A stretch of DNA of 33,231 nucleotides from Paenibacillus soyae (GTDB taxonomy: Bacteria > Bacillota > Bacilli > Paenibacillales > Paenibacillaceae). Both the position numbers and the translations under genes were made by a program. Each line of letters begins with the position of its first letter. The stretch's first letter is position 1. A model generated the notes under the pieces. That model was not told the origin of the DNA. It ran no database searches and was given only the letters and a program-made list of their open reading frames with translations. The stretch covers positions 1-33,231 of the forward strand of contig NZ_JANIPJ010000034.1 in NCBI RefSeq assembly GCF_024623455.1. Direction: 5' to 3'. Shown here piece by piece: positions 7,007-14,934 of the stretch.

Positions 7007-8449
7007 CTATGATTTGAGGCGATCCACCAGCAGCTTATTGACGAGCGCCGGATTCGCTTTGCCTTTTGTTTCTTTCATGATCTGGCCTACAAGGAAGCCG
7101 ATCGCTTTGTCGTTACCCGATTTGAAGTCTTCTACAGGCTGCGGGTTCTTCTCGATGATGGAATCGACGACGGCAAGCAAAGCGCCTTCGTCGCTGATCT
7201 GGACGAGACCTTGCTCTTCTACGATCTGCTGCGGACGTTTGCCGCTCTCGAGCATCGATTTGAAGACGGTTTTCGCGATCTTGCCGCTGATCGTGCCGCT
7301 CTCGAGCAATCCGATCATCTCGCCAAGTCCTTGCCCCGTAATCTTCACGTCGGACAGCTCGAGTCCATTCGAATTCAAGTAGCCGAGCAAATCGCCCATG
7401 ATCCAGTTCGATACGGCTTTGGCGTCCTTCGTGTAATTCAAGCTGTCCTCGAAGAAATCGGCCAGCTTCTTGGACGAAGTAATAACCTCCGCGTCGTAAG
7501 CAGGCAGGCCGTAATCGGCCGTATACCTGGCTTTGCGGGCGTCGGGCAGCTCGGGGATGGAAGCGCGAACGCTTTGCTTCCACTCTTCGCTGATATGCAG
7601 ACGAACGAGATCCGGATCCGGGAAGTAGCGGTAATCATGCGCTTCTTCCTTGCCGCGCATGGAGAACGACTTGCCGACCGCGTCGTCGTAACGGCGCGTC
7701 TCTTGCACCACTTCTCCGCCGCTGTCCAGGATTTCCGCTTGCCGGAACTGCTCGTACTCGAGACCGCGCTGCACGCTGCGGAAGGAGTTCATGTTCTTGA
7801 GCTCGGCGCGCGTGCCGAACTTCTCTTGACCCCAAGGGCGCAAGCTGATGTTCGCGTCGCAGCGCAAGCTGCCTTCCTCCATCTTCACATCGGATACTTC
7901 GCAATACAGCATGATCGCTTTCAGCTTCTCGAGGTACGCCTTCGCTTCCTCAGGCGTGCGAATATCCGGCTCGGACACGATCTCCACGAGCGGCGTGCCT
8001 ACGCGATTGAAATCGACGAGCGACGCGTAGCCGCCGTCCACGTGCGTCAGCTTGCCCGCATCTTCCTCCAGATGGAGACGGGTAATGCCGATCCGCTTCG
8101 TCTCGCCGTTCACTTCGATATCGATCCAGCCGTTCTCGCCGATCGGCTGGTCGTATTGCGAAATCTGATACGCCTTCGGCGAATCGGGATAGAAATAGTT
8201 TTTCCGGTCGAACTTGCTCACGTCCGCGATGGTGCAGTTCAGCGCCATCGCCGCTTTCATCGCGTATTCGACGGCTTGGCGGTTCAGTACCGGAAGGACG
8301 CCGGGATGGCCTAGGCAGACCGGGCATGTATGCGTATTGGGCGGCGCGCCGAAAGCCGTGGAGCAGCCGCAAAAAATTTTGCTGTTTGTATGAAGCTCGA
8401 CATGCACTTCGAGGCCGACGACCGTCTCGTATTTGTTCGCAACAGACAT
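7007..8449 (-). CDS. gatB: Asp/Glu-tRNA(Asn/Gln) amidotransferase subunit B
   Basis: 480 residues, the usual length. GatB binds the misacylated tRNA, activates the side-chain carboxylate with ATP and receives ammonia from GatA. Visible hallmarks are ETVVGLEVHVELHTNSK at the N-terminus, the zinc-site cysteines CGCS and TCPVCLG (about 27-45), the conserved KNYFYPDSPKAYQISQYDQP, the EEDAGKL segment, SLRCDANISLRP, and the C-terminal YqeY-like tail (about 330-480), which ends in NPALVNKLLVDRL. Start ATG 8449 has AAAGGAA upstream. It is last in gatC-gatA-gatB, 17 bases after gatA, and precedes a terminator. Presence of GatCAB means the organism makes Gln-tRNA, and possibly Asn-tRNA, by transamidation. 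Confidence 0.98.
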   Translation of the reverse strand: MSVANKYETVVGLEVHVELHTNSKIFCGCSTAFGAPPNTHTCPVCLGHPGVLPVLNRQAVEYAMKAAMALNCTIADVSKFDRKNYFYPDSPKAYQISQYDQPIGENGWIDIEVNGETKRIGITRLHLEEDAGKLTHVDGGYASLVDFNRVGTPLVEIVSEPDIRTPEEAKAYLEKLKAIMLYCEVSDVKMEEGSLRCDANISLRPWGQEKFGTRAELKNMNSFRSVQRGLEYEQFRQAEILDSGGEVVQETRRYDDAVGKSFSMRGKEEAHDYRYFPDPDLVRLHISEEWKQSVRASIPELPDARKARYTADYGLPAYDAEVITSSKKLADFFEDSLNYTKDAKAVSNWIMGDLLGYLNSNGLELSDVKITGQGLGEMIGLLESGTISGKIAKTVFKSMLESGKRPQQIVEEQGLVQISDEGALLAVVDSIIEKNPQPVEDFKSGNDKAIGFLVGQIMKETKGKANPALVNKLLVDRLKS

Positions 8450-8466
8450 TCTAATCGTTCCTTTCC

Positions 8467-9924
8467 TTACAGCTGCGGACGCAGCTTATGGTGATCGGTA
8501 TGGGCTTCGAAGGCATGCGCGGCGCGCAGCACAGTCGATTCATCGAACGCCTTGCCGATGATTTGCAGGCCGATCGGCAGACCGTCCGCCGTTCCGCAAG
8601 GAACGCTGATAGCAGGCACGCCCGCCAAGCTGACCGGAATCGTGCAAATATCGTTCAAATACATCGTGAGCGGATCGCCGATCTGCTCCCCGATCCGGAA
8701 AGCCGGCGTCGGCGCCGTCGGTCCGATAATCAGGTCATATTGATTAAAGACGTTGTCGAAGTCCTGCTTGATCAGCGTGCGGACCTTCTGCGCCTTCAAA
8801 TAATAAGCATCGTAGTAGCCGGAGCTCAGCGCGTAAGTGCCAAGCATGATGCGCCGCTTCACTTCAGGGCCGAAGCCTTGGCTGCGGGACTTGCGGTACA
8901 AATCGATCAGGTTGTCCGGATTGTCCGCGCGCACGCCGTAACGGACGCCGTCGAAACGGGCCAGGTTGGACGAAGCCTCGGACGAAGCGAGCAGGTAGTA
9001 AGTCGCAATGGCATAGTCGGTATGCGGGAGAGACACTTCCTCCCATGTCGCGCCAAGCGATTCATACACCTTAAGCGCGTTCATAACCGCTTCCTTGACG
9101 CGGGGATCGATGCCCGCTCCGAGATATTCCTTCGGCACGCCGATGCGGAGGCCCTTCACGTCGCCCGTAAGAGCAGCCGTATAGTCTGGAATTTCCACGT
9201 TAGCCGATGTGGAATCGCTCGCGTCATATCCCGCGATCGCTTGCAGCACGTAAGCCGCGTCTTCCACGTTTTTCGTCAGCGGCCCGATCTGGTCCAGCGA
9301 GGAAGCGAACGCCACCAAGCCGAAGCGCGAGACGAGACCGTAGGTCGGCTTCAGTCCGACGATGCCGCAATACGCGGCCGGCTGGCGGATGGAGCCGCCC
9401 GTGTCGGAGCCGAGGGAGAAATACACTTGGCCGGCGGCGACGGAAGCCGCCGAGCCGCCGCTCGAGCCGCCCGGCACGTACTCCGTGTTCCACGGGTTGC
9501 GGGTCGGGTAGAAGCTGGAGTTCTCGTTCGAGCCGCCCATCGCGAACTCGTCCATGTTCAGCTTGCCGATCGTCACGGCGTCCGCTTCCTTCAGCTTGCG
9601 GGCCGAGGTCGCGCTGTAAATCGGATTATAATTGCTCAGGAATTGGCTGGCGCAAGTCGTAAGCAGCCCTTCCGTCACGATATTGTCTTTGATTCCGGCA
9701 GGCAGGCCGAAGAGCAGGCCGTGCTCGCCGCCATCGCCGAGACGCTTGTCCAGCGCATGAGCTTCGGTACGTGCGTTATCCTCATTTAATGTAAGGAAAG
9801 CCTTAATAGCCGGCTCGGTTTCCTTGATTCTCGCGTAAGACGCGTCTACGAGCTCCGTTACGGACAGCTCTTTGTTGTTCAGCTTGTTATGTACTTCCTG
9901 CAGGCGTAAGTCGAACAGTGCCAA
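8467..9924 (-). CDS. gatA: Asp/Glu-tRNA(Asn/Gln) amidotransferase subunit A
   Basis: 485-residue amidase-signature protein that releases ammonia from glutamine for GatB. The catalytic triad Ser-cisSer-Lys can be read directly: Lys79 in GIKDNI, Ser154 in PGGSSGGSAA, and the nucleophile Ser178 in SDTGGSIRQPA. The numbers equal those of Staphylococcus aureus GatA. Length and C-terminus are normal. The start is TTG at 9924 (leading to ALFDLRLQ), supported by GGAGGAG about six bases upstream. It lies 32 bases downstream of gatC. The long open frame on the opposite strand is a codon-bias shadow. Confidence 0.98.
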   Translation of the reverse strand: MALFDLRLQEVHNKLNNKELSVTELVDASYARIKETEPAIKAFLTLNEDNARTEAHALDKRLGDGGEHGLLFGLPAGIKDNIVTEGLLTTCASQFLSNYNPIYSATSARKLKEADAVTIGKLNMDEFAMGGSNENSSFYPTRNPWNTEYVPGGSSGGSAASVAAGQVYFSLGSDTGGSIRQPAAYCGIVGLKPTYGLVSRFGLVAFASSLDQIGPLTKNVEDAAYVLQAIAGYDASDSTSANVEIPDYTAALTGDVKGLRIGVPKEYLGAGIDPRVKEAVMNALKVYESLGATWEEVSLPHTDYAIATYYLLASSEASSNLARFDGVRYGVRADNPDNLIDLYRKSRSQGFGPEVKRRIMLGTYALSSGYYDAYYLKAQKVRTLIKQDFDNVFNQYDLIIGPTAPTPAFRIGEQIGDPLTMYLNDICTIPVSLAGVPAISVPCGTADGLPIGLQIIGKAFDESTVLRAAHAFEAHTDHHKLRPQL

Positions 9925-9956
9925 CAGCAGCTCCTCCCTTCAATTACCTCTTCCTA

Positions 9957-10244
9957 TTATTCAAGCACCGCAGGCACTTTAATTTGTCCGTCTTCCTCGT
10001 CCGGCGCGTTCAGCAGCACCTTCTCGATCGGCAGCGATTCCTTGCGCACGTCGTCGCGCATCACATTCGTAATCGGCAGCACGTGGCTGGTCGGCTCGAC
10101 GTTCTCGGTATCCAGCTCGTTCAGCTTCTCCGCGTATTTCAAAATAGCGTTAAGCTGATCCGTGAACTGGGCTTTCTCCGCGTCCGTCAGTTCAAGCCGC
10201 GCCAGGTTCGCGACATGCTCGACATCTTTTAACGTTATGCTCAT
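9957..10244 (-). CDS. gatC: Asp/Glu-tRNA(Asn/Gln) amidotransferase subunit C
   Basis: 95-residue GatC, which wraps round GatA and GatB and stabilises the complex. The family pattern is present: DVEHVANLARLELT near the N-terminus, LNAILKYAEKLNELDTENVEPTSH in the middle, and LRxD-like VMRDDVRKESL with NAPDEEDGQIKVPAVLE at the end. I chose ATG at 10244 because GAGGAG lies nine bases upstream and GatC proteins start at this point; the open frame extends 22 codons further upstream without family resemblance. First gene of gatCAB, with its own promoter. Confidence 0.96.
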   Translation of the reverse strand: MSITLKDVEHVANLARLELTDAEKAQFTDQLNAILKYAEKLNELDTENVEPTSHVLPITNVMRDDVRKESLPIEKVLLNAPDEEDGQIKVPAVLE

Positions 10245-10280
10245 CGGGATACTCTCCTCACGTAAAAAGTCATTCTTTGT

Positions 10281-10310
10281 ATTATAGCGTACATGGGTTG
10301 CAATCAGCAA
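10281..10310 (-). promoter_or_regulatory. gatCAB promoter
   Basis: Perfect -10 TATAAT (minus strand, 10281-10286), 18-bp spacer and a weak -35 TTGCTG (10305-10310). It is placed about 30 bases upstream of the gatC ribosome site. No leader structure is visible. Confidence 0.6.
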
Positions 10311-10332
10311 CGATGCGACATTGCCGGCAATA

Positions 10333-10371
10333 AGAAGAGGACGGAGGGGATTACATCCCGCGCTCCGTCCT
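10333..10371 (-). terminator. Probable terminator of the IDEAL-like gene
   Basis: Inverted repeat AGGACGGAG (10338-10346) with CTCCGTCCT (10363-10371), with an inner GGGA/TCCC pairing. On the minus strand it is followed by CTTCTTATT, a moderate T-rich tract. It separates the small gene from gatCAB. Confidence 0.7.
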
Positions 10372-10402
10372 GTCGTTCGCGTATCCGAAACCTATAAAGA
10401 TA

Positions 10403-10783
10403 TTAAATCCATGCCTTCAGGTTCACTTGGCGAATGAAGTCCTCCCGGCTGACCGGCTCCTTCGCCGCGCTCTCAGCATCGGCCTCTTCCTGGTCGCCTT
10501 TCATGATCCGCTTGAACAGCACTTCGTTGTGGGTTGCCAGCGCGTAATCGATCAGCGCCTCTCGCTCCACCCGCTCGGCTTCCTGCCGTATAAGCGTCTC
10601 CTCCAGCTCCACGTCCTCCTCCGGGACGAGAAAGTTCCGGTTGGCCGACGGGACCCGGACGATGTAGTCGAACACGTTATCGGCATTCCGGTCGTAAGCG
10701 ATAATATAGCCATATTCTCCTATAGGAAGCTTCTGCTCGTACAGGTCCGTTACGATAATGACCTTGGAACCAAGCTTTAGCAT
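10403..10783 (-). CDS. Small conserved protein with KOW/SH3-like start and IDEAL-like C-terminal segment
   Basis: 126 residues; I do not recognise a named gene. The first ~55 residues look like a small beta barrel (LGSKVIIVTD, GEYGYIIAYDRN, YIVRVPSANRNFLVPEEDVEL), the kind of sequence seen in proteins that track nucleic acid or serve as adaptor folds. A charged helix follows (about 58-75). Then LIDYALATHNEVLFKRIM (about 77-94) resembles the IDEAL motif, a short helical segment found in YpiB-type Bacillales proteins. The last third is acidic and low in complexity. No signal peptide or membrane segment is visible. ATG 10783 has a purine-rich ribosome site upstream (GGGGTTGAGAG). It stands as a single gene between ywaC and gatC, with its own terminator. 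Confidence 0.6.
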   Translation of the reverse strand: MLKLGSKVIIVTDLYEQKLPIGEYGYIIAYDRNADNVFDYIVRVPSANRNFLVPEEDVELEETLIRQEAERVEREALIDYALATHNEVLFKRIMKGDQEEADAESAAKEPVSREDFIRQVNLKAWI

Positions 10784-10915
10784 ACTCTCAACCCCTATCT
10801 CGCCATCGCTGATTGCTCGTCTTTTCTACTTATCCTACTAAAAAATGCTAGACCTGTCCAATAGGAGGCATGGTAGAAGAGAACGCGATGCGATAACCGG
10901 CAAGAGGATGGGCGC

Positions 10916-11656
10916 TTATTCCGATTCGTTCTCCTTGCCTAACTCCCTCAGGGATTCAGGCAATCTGAACTGCCGGTTGCCCAGGAAGAGCTGCGTGAAG
11001 TCTTCCAGCTGATCCTCGCTTTGCGTCTCCTTGATCACGGCGATCTCCCGGTTCAGCCTCTCCATCTGCAGATCCAAACGATTAGCCGAATCGGACGCTT
11101 CCTTCAGTTCAAGCAGGAGACCCGCGGGAACGGACTGATTATATTTGTAAAAAATCTTATGCTCGAGGCTCGCCCAGAAATCCATGGCGATCGTGCGGAT
11201 CTGGATCTCGACGCATACGTTCTCCCTGCCGTCCGACATGACGACCGGCACCTCGACGACAAGGTGAAGGCTCCGGTACCCGTTCGGCTTCGGATTCTCG
11301 ATATAATCCTTCTCTTCCAGCACCTTGAGCTCGAACTGGTTCTTCAGCATATCCCGGATTTGATAGATATCCGCGATGAAAGAGCAGGTAATCCGCAGCC
11401 CTGCGATATCCTTGATACGCAGCTTGATATCGTCGAGCGAGAACGGGACCCCCTTGCGGCTGATCTTGTTCATGATGCTCTCGAGCGACTTCACTCTGGA
11501 CTTCGTATGTTCGATCGGATTATAGTCGTGCAGAAATTGAAATTCTTCTTTTAAGATTTCGATTTTCGTCTCCAGCTCGTTGAGCGCGAACTGGTACATC
11601 ATCATAAATCGGGTAACTTCCGTCTTCAGCTTCTTGAACTGCTCGATTTGATTCAT
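10916..11656 (-). CDS. ywaC: Small alarmone synthetase YwaC/RelP (GTP pyrophosphokinase)
   Basis: 246-residue RelA/SpoT synthetase domain without a hydrolase domain, so a single-function (p)ppGpp synthetase. Motifs: HTKSRVKSLESIMNKI, IKDIAGLRITCSF, the substrate-binding PKPNGYRSLHLVVEVPV, and EIQIRTIAMDFWASLEHKI. These stretches resemble YwaC (RelP/SasA) of B. subtilis more than YjbM (RelQ). For example, HTKSRVKS and TIAMDFWASLEHKI are close to YwaC. A long N-terminal helix (about 1-45) and a C-terminal helical tail (about 195-246) flank the core. In B. subtilis this enzyme is induced by cell-envelope stress. ATG 11656 has AAGGAG seven bases upstream. It seems monocistronic, behind the terminator of the dehydrogenase gene. 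Confidence 0.92.
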   Translation of the reverse strand: MNQIEQFKKLKTEVTRFMMMYQFALNELETKIEILKEEFQFLHDYNPIEHTKSRVKSLESIMNKISRKGVPFSLDDIKLRIKDIAGLRITCSFIADIYQIRDMLKNQFELKVLEEKDYIENPKPNGYRSLHLVVEVPVVMSDGRENVCVEIQIRTIAMDFWASLEHKIFYKYNQSVPAGLLLELKEASDSANRLDLQMERLNREIAVIKETQSEDQLEDFTQLFLGNRQFRLPESLRELGKENESE

Positions 11657-11758
11657 GGCGATTCTCCTTCTCCGGCGCGCCCTCTTGAGCGCCCATAACC
11701 TCGGATTCCTTCATCTTAGTATGAAAGAAGCGCCAAAAGCAAATCCGCAGGCCGTACG

Positions 11759-11802
11759 CGAAAAAAGGAGCGTTCCCGCAGCGCGGAAAGCTGCGGGAAC
11801 GC
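11759..11802 (-). terminator. Terminator of the isomerase-dehydrogenase pair
   Basis: Perfect 13-bp stem GCGTTCCCGCAGC (11770-11782) with 11790-11802 and a seven-base loop. On the minus strand it is followed by a T run (11759-11767). It lies 22 bases behind the dehydrogenase stop. Confidence 0.92.
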
Positions 11803-11824
11803 CAAGGATTCATTACTTATGGTT

Positions 11825-12859
11825 TTATACGACGTTCTGATGATCCGTAAAAACGTACTCCACGGCTCCGCGGTTGTCCGCGGAACGGATCTCCGCTTCG
11901 ACGATGGCGAGCGAATCGGCCGCGCTCTCCGGCGTGCATACGGAGACCGGCGTTCCGTTCGTCACGGCATCGATGAAATAGCGAACCTCGCGGTAATAGC
12001 CCATATCCGGAGAAAGCTCGGCTTTGAAGCCCGGCCCGTCGTTCGGGTTGACCTTCAGCTCGTTGTTCTCGAAGATAAGATTGCCGCCTTCGAAGTTGAC
12101 GCGGAACGTCATCGCGAAGCCAAAGTCGCCTTGAAGCGTCCAATCCGCCTGCGCGTTCAACACCATGCCGTCCGGGTACATATAGTTCGTCGACACGATA
12201 TCGTAGGCGCTGCCAGGGATCACATTGCGCGCGATGGAAGAGACCGATTCCGGCTTTCCGAACAGCCAATTGATTACATCGGTATCATGAATATGCATAT
12301 CCAGCATGCAGCCCCCGCTTAGCTCGCCATCCAGAAACCAGCCTTGCGGCGTGGAGCCTCCGCGGAAGAAGGAGCCGGACAGCACCTTGCCGTAACGGCC
12401 GTCAGCCACGCACTCTTTCAAAAACTCGTAAGCCGGCCAGAAACGAAGACATTGCCCGATCATCAGCGTTTTCCCCGTCTTCTTGGCCGCTTCCGCCATC
12501 CTCCGAGCCTCCTCGGATGTTCTCGCGATCGGCTTCTCGCAAAGCACGTGGATGCCGCGTTCTAATAGCGATACGGTCAAATCGGCATGCAGAGTCGTCG
12601 GCAGCGTGATGTCGACGATATCCAACTCCTCGCTGTCAAGCATGGCGTTCACATCGTCATACAGCTTGTAGGGCTCAAGATCATACACTTGCCGCTCCGT
12701 CGCGATATTGCCCGAGACCGCCCCGGTTTTCAGCTCCTCAATCCTGGTGTCGCAGATCGCTACGAGCTGAACGCCCGCTTCTTCCTGCATCAATCTTACG
12801 TAGTTATCGAAGTGCATCCGCCCCATAAATCCGAAGCCGATCAATCCTACCTTCAGCAT
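11825..12859 (-). CDS. Gfo/Idh/MocA family NAD(P)-dependent oxidoreductase
   Basis: 344 residues with the normal two-domain layout: an N-terminal Rossmann fold (VGLIGFGFMGRMH, residues 4-16) and the hallmark CEKPIART (about 107-114), whose Lys is part of the active site. A C-terminal GFO/IDH alpha-beta domain follows, with GGCMLDMHIHDTDVINWLFG (about 182-201), where the conserved Asp and His are catalytic. The family oxidises sugars or inositols at a ring hydroxyl, or related substrates; the substrate cannot be read here. It lies 39 bases behind the TIM-barrel isomerase gene and ends at a strong terminator, so the two form an operon. The pairing suggests a scyllo-inositol-like or keto-sugar pathway, under the divergent AraC regulator. 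Confidence 0.9.
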   Translation of the reverse strand: MLKVGLIGFGFMGRMHFDNYVRLMQEEAGVQLVAICDTRIEELKTGAVSGNIATERQVYDLEPYKLYDDVNAMLDSEELDIVDITLPTTLHADLTVSLLERGIHVLCEKPIARTSEEARRMAEAAKKTGKTLMIGQCLRFWPAYEFLKECVADGRYGKVLSGSFFRGGSTPQGWFLDGELSGGCMLDMHIHDTDVINWLFGKPESVSSIARNVIPGSAYDIVSTNYMYPDGMVLNAQADWTLQGDFGFAMTFRVNFEGGNLIFENNELKVNPNDGPGFKAELSPDMGYYREVRYFIDAVTNGTPVSVCTPESAADSLAIVEAEIRSADNRGAVEYVFTDHQNVV

Positions 12860-12898
12860 CCTTCTTCTCTCCCCTTGGACTATTGTTTTGTTAGAAGA

Positions 12899-13744
12899 CT
12901 AGCGGCTTCGGCCTAGAATGGCGTCCATGGCGGCCGACGTATTGTAAATGATCTGTTCGCTGTGATGGGCATACGGCGGGATCATCTCCCCGGTGACATA
13001 TCCGTCATACCCGATCTCCGACAGCGCGGCCATGACGGCAGGATAATCCACGTCGCCCGCCAGCAGATCGACGAAGCCGTGCAAGCCGCCCGCTTGCCGG
13101 CGGTAATCCTTGAAATGCACTTTCTTGATGCGGCGGCCGAGGATGCGGATCCAATGCTCCGGATATCCGCTGTGCACCACGTTGCCTACATCGAAATAAG
13201 AACCTACATAGTCGGAGCCTTGCTTATCGATGAAATCCCGCAGCTCGAGAGGCGAGAGCAGGAACTTATTCCAGACGTTCTCGATGGCGATGGCTACGCC
13301 CGCGCTCGCCGCGTAGGGAACCAGTTCCGCAATGGCTTCCGATGCCCGGTCATAGGCAAGATCGTAAGGCACGACTTCGGCATCCGGGATAAAATCGACT
13401 CCGACGGCGCCCGGTATGACGAGGATGGCGTCCACGCCGAATGCCGACGCGAGCTCGAGCTGCTTCTTGCATACGTCGATCGCTTTCCTCCGCTTCGCCT
13501 CGTCGGCGCTCGTCATGGAATAAGACCAATACAGCCCGGTTGCGAGCCCCGCGATTTCCAGCCCCTCGTCATCGAGCCTCGACTTGATGGCGAGCACCTC
13601 TTTGTCCGTGGAGTCCAGTCCCAGCTCGCCAGTCTCATTCAGAGAGAGCTCGATGCCGTCAAAGCCTGCCTTTTTCGCCAGACGAATGCATTCCTGAATG
13701 GTGCTGCCTTCTTTGAACGACCAGATGTTAATCCCTTTTTTCAT
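12899..13744 (-). CDS. Sugar phosphate isomerase/epimerase (xylose-isomerase-like TIM barrel, IolE-type)
   Basis: 281 residues from ATG 13744. It belongs to the AP-endonuclease-2/xylose-isomerase-like TIM barrel family: GINIWSFKEGSTIQECIRLAKKAGFDGIELSLNE at the start, IAIENVW (metal-binding Glu), YFDVGNVVHSGYPEHWI and KKVHFKDYR (metal-binding Asp and His), then GEMIPPY near the end. These enzymes use a divalent metal to isomerise or dehydrate sugars and inositol derivatives. I chose 13744 because MKKGINIWSF is the usual family N-terminus and GAGG lies eight bases upstream; longer frames start at 13780 or 13846 but add nothing recognisable. First gene of the pair with the Gfo/Idh oxidoreductase. 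Confidence 0.88.
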   Translation of the reverse strand: MKKGINIWSFKEGSTIQECIRLAKKAGFDGIELSLNETGELGLDSTDKEVLAIKSRLDDEGLEIAGLATGLYWSYSMTSADEAKRRKAIDVCKKQLELASAFGVDAILVIPGAVGVDFIPDAEVVPYDLAYDRASEAIAELVPYAASAGVAIAIENVWNKFLLSPLELRDFIDKQGSDYVGSYFDVGNVVHSGYPEHWIRILGRRIKKVHFKDYRRQAGGLHGFVDLLAGDVDYPAVMAALSEIGYDGYVTGEMIPPYAHHSEQIIYNTSAAMDAILGRSR

Positions 13745-13922
13745 GCTTGGCGCCTCGCTTTCTATTAATAAATTTGTCATATTCCGCTCTGTTGCTCCGT
13801 TGAAGATCAAATGCGATAATACCTTTATATTAAATGATGTAGACAACTAATTCTTTGGCTAGAAAAGTTAATATTTACACAAATCCGTTATTGATGTGAG
13901 TGGTTAAGGAGGTACCCCGCAA
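13745..13922. promoter_or_regulatory. Divergent promoter region, isomerase operon and AraC regulator
   Basis: 178-base A+T-rich gap between divergent genes, so it must hold both promoters and the AraC target. For the minus direction a tentative promoter is TTGTCT (13841-13846), a long 19-bp spacer and TATTAT (13816-13821). For the plus direction only the ribosome site AAGGAGGT (13906-13913) is clear. I found no catabolite-repression (cre) site and cannot define the AraC operator by eye. Confidence 0.4.
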
Positions 13923-14828
13923 ATGAAGTCAGATTTCAGCGAATTCCCTCTGCAGCGGTCCGCTCCCTTCAAGGAATGGTCGCCTAGCATTCATTACGCC
14001 CAGATCCAGCGCATGCCGGCCGGCGTGCTGCCACAGAGGCGGATCTACGACTTCGAGCTCCTCTACGTGAGCCAAGGACAAGCCGCCACGACCATGCTCG
14101 GACAGCGGTACGAGCTGTCCGCCGGCGAGCTCATCTTCCTCCCCTCAGGCGTCTTGCACCAGAATGAAGCGGCGTCTACGCCGGATACTCGCTTTCTTGG
14201 CATTCACTTCGATTTTTTCGACGAGCAGGACATTCAGACGGAAGCCGACATGATCGTCGACGAGGAGCACGTTCAGGAGCGGCGTTTCGCATTCGAGGCG
14301 GTAGCGGACGCGTTCGAGCCTCTGTCCGGGAATCCCGTCTATACGCCGCCTCTTGCCTGCGTTCAGTTGATGGAGCAGCTGGTACATGAATTCACGATGC
14401 GACCGCCGGGCTACGAGCTCGCCTGCAAATCGCTTATGCTGCAAATCCTGCTGCACTTGCTGCGCCTCCAGAAGTCGAGATCGCAATGGCTCGCTTCGCA
14501 GCATGACGGCAGGCTGCTCGAGCTGGTCGAGGAGATCGAACGCCGTCCCGCGGAAGGGTGGACGAACGCGTTGATCGCCGAGCGGCTGGGGCTGAGCATC
14601 GATCACGCCGCCAAGCTGTTCAAGCAGCTAGTCGGCTTGCCGCCGGGCGAATACGTTCATTCGATTCGCCATCGCGAAGCGCGAAGGCTGCTGAGGGAAA
14701 CCGATCTGACCATCGAACGGATCGGCGAGCAGGTCGGGTATGCCGGGATTCATTACTTCAGCCGGCTGTTCCGCAAGCACGAAGGCATCTCCGCGACGGA
14801 ATACCGCAAGCTGTCGAGAGTGCTATAG
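13923..14828 (+). CDS. AraC family transcriptional regulator with cupin sensor domain
   Basis: 301 residues. The N-terminal ~160 form an AraC-type cupin ligand-binding domain: YDFELLYVSQGQAATTMLGQRYELSAGELIFLPSGVLHQNEA, which shows the ELLYV..G, GELIFLP and H pattern. The last ~105 residues hold two helix-turn-helix motifs (about 215-295): LIAERLGLSIDHAAKLFKQLVGLPPGEYV and IERIGEQVGYAGIHYFSRLFRKHEGISATEYR, the second being the AraC signature. It most likely activates the divergent isomerase/dehydrogenase genes in response to a sugar or sugar-like ligand. The start is well set by AAGGAGGT nine bases upstream. No good terminator follows. Confidence 0.9.
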   Translation: MKSDFSEFPLQRSAPFKEWSPSIHYAQIQRMPAGVLPQRRIYDFELLYVSQGQAATTMLGQRYELSAGELIFLPSGVLHQNEAASTPDTRFLGIHFDFFDEQDIQTEADMIVDEEHVQERRFAFEAVADAFEPLSGNPVYTPPLACVQLMEQLVHEFTMRPPGYELACKSLMLQILLHLLRLQKSRSQWLASQHDGRLLELVEEIERRPAEGWTNALIAERLGLSIDHAAKLFKQLVGLPPGEYVHSIRHREARRLLRETDLTIERIGEQVGYAGIHYFSRLFRKHEGISATEYRKLSRVL

Positions 14829-14861
14829 AGGCGGAGATGCCGATGATGCGCGCTTTTTTTT

Positions 14862-14890
14862 TCACATCGGCATGGGCGAATACATACACT
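14862..14890 (+). promoter_or_regulatory. Sigma-E-like (mother-cell) promoter of the cupin gene
   Basis: The sequence CATACACT (14883-14890) is a full match to the B. subtilis sigma-E -10 consensus CATACANT. At 14 bp spacing, TCACATC (14862-14868) matches five of seven positions of the sigma-E -35 KMATATT. The same bases also partly fit sigma-K. It lies 44 bases upstream of the cupin start codon. No sigma-A promoter of comparable quality is seen. Expression in the mother cell during sporulation is therefore likely but inferred. Confidence 0.6.
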
Positions 14891-14934
14891 GTTCCTGACT
14901 TCAATACACGATAGGCGGAAGGCAGGAATGAAGC

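Noticed and set aside
7211..8314. 367-codon open frame opposite gatB
   Set aside because: Same cause as the gatA shadow; gatB motifs are complete on the other strand.
8488..9789. 433-codon open frame opposite gatA
   Set aside because: Antisense shadow of a high-GC, strongly codon-biased gene; Arg/Ala-rich with no family resemblance, and the gatA triad on the other strand is complete.
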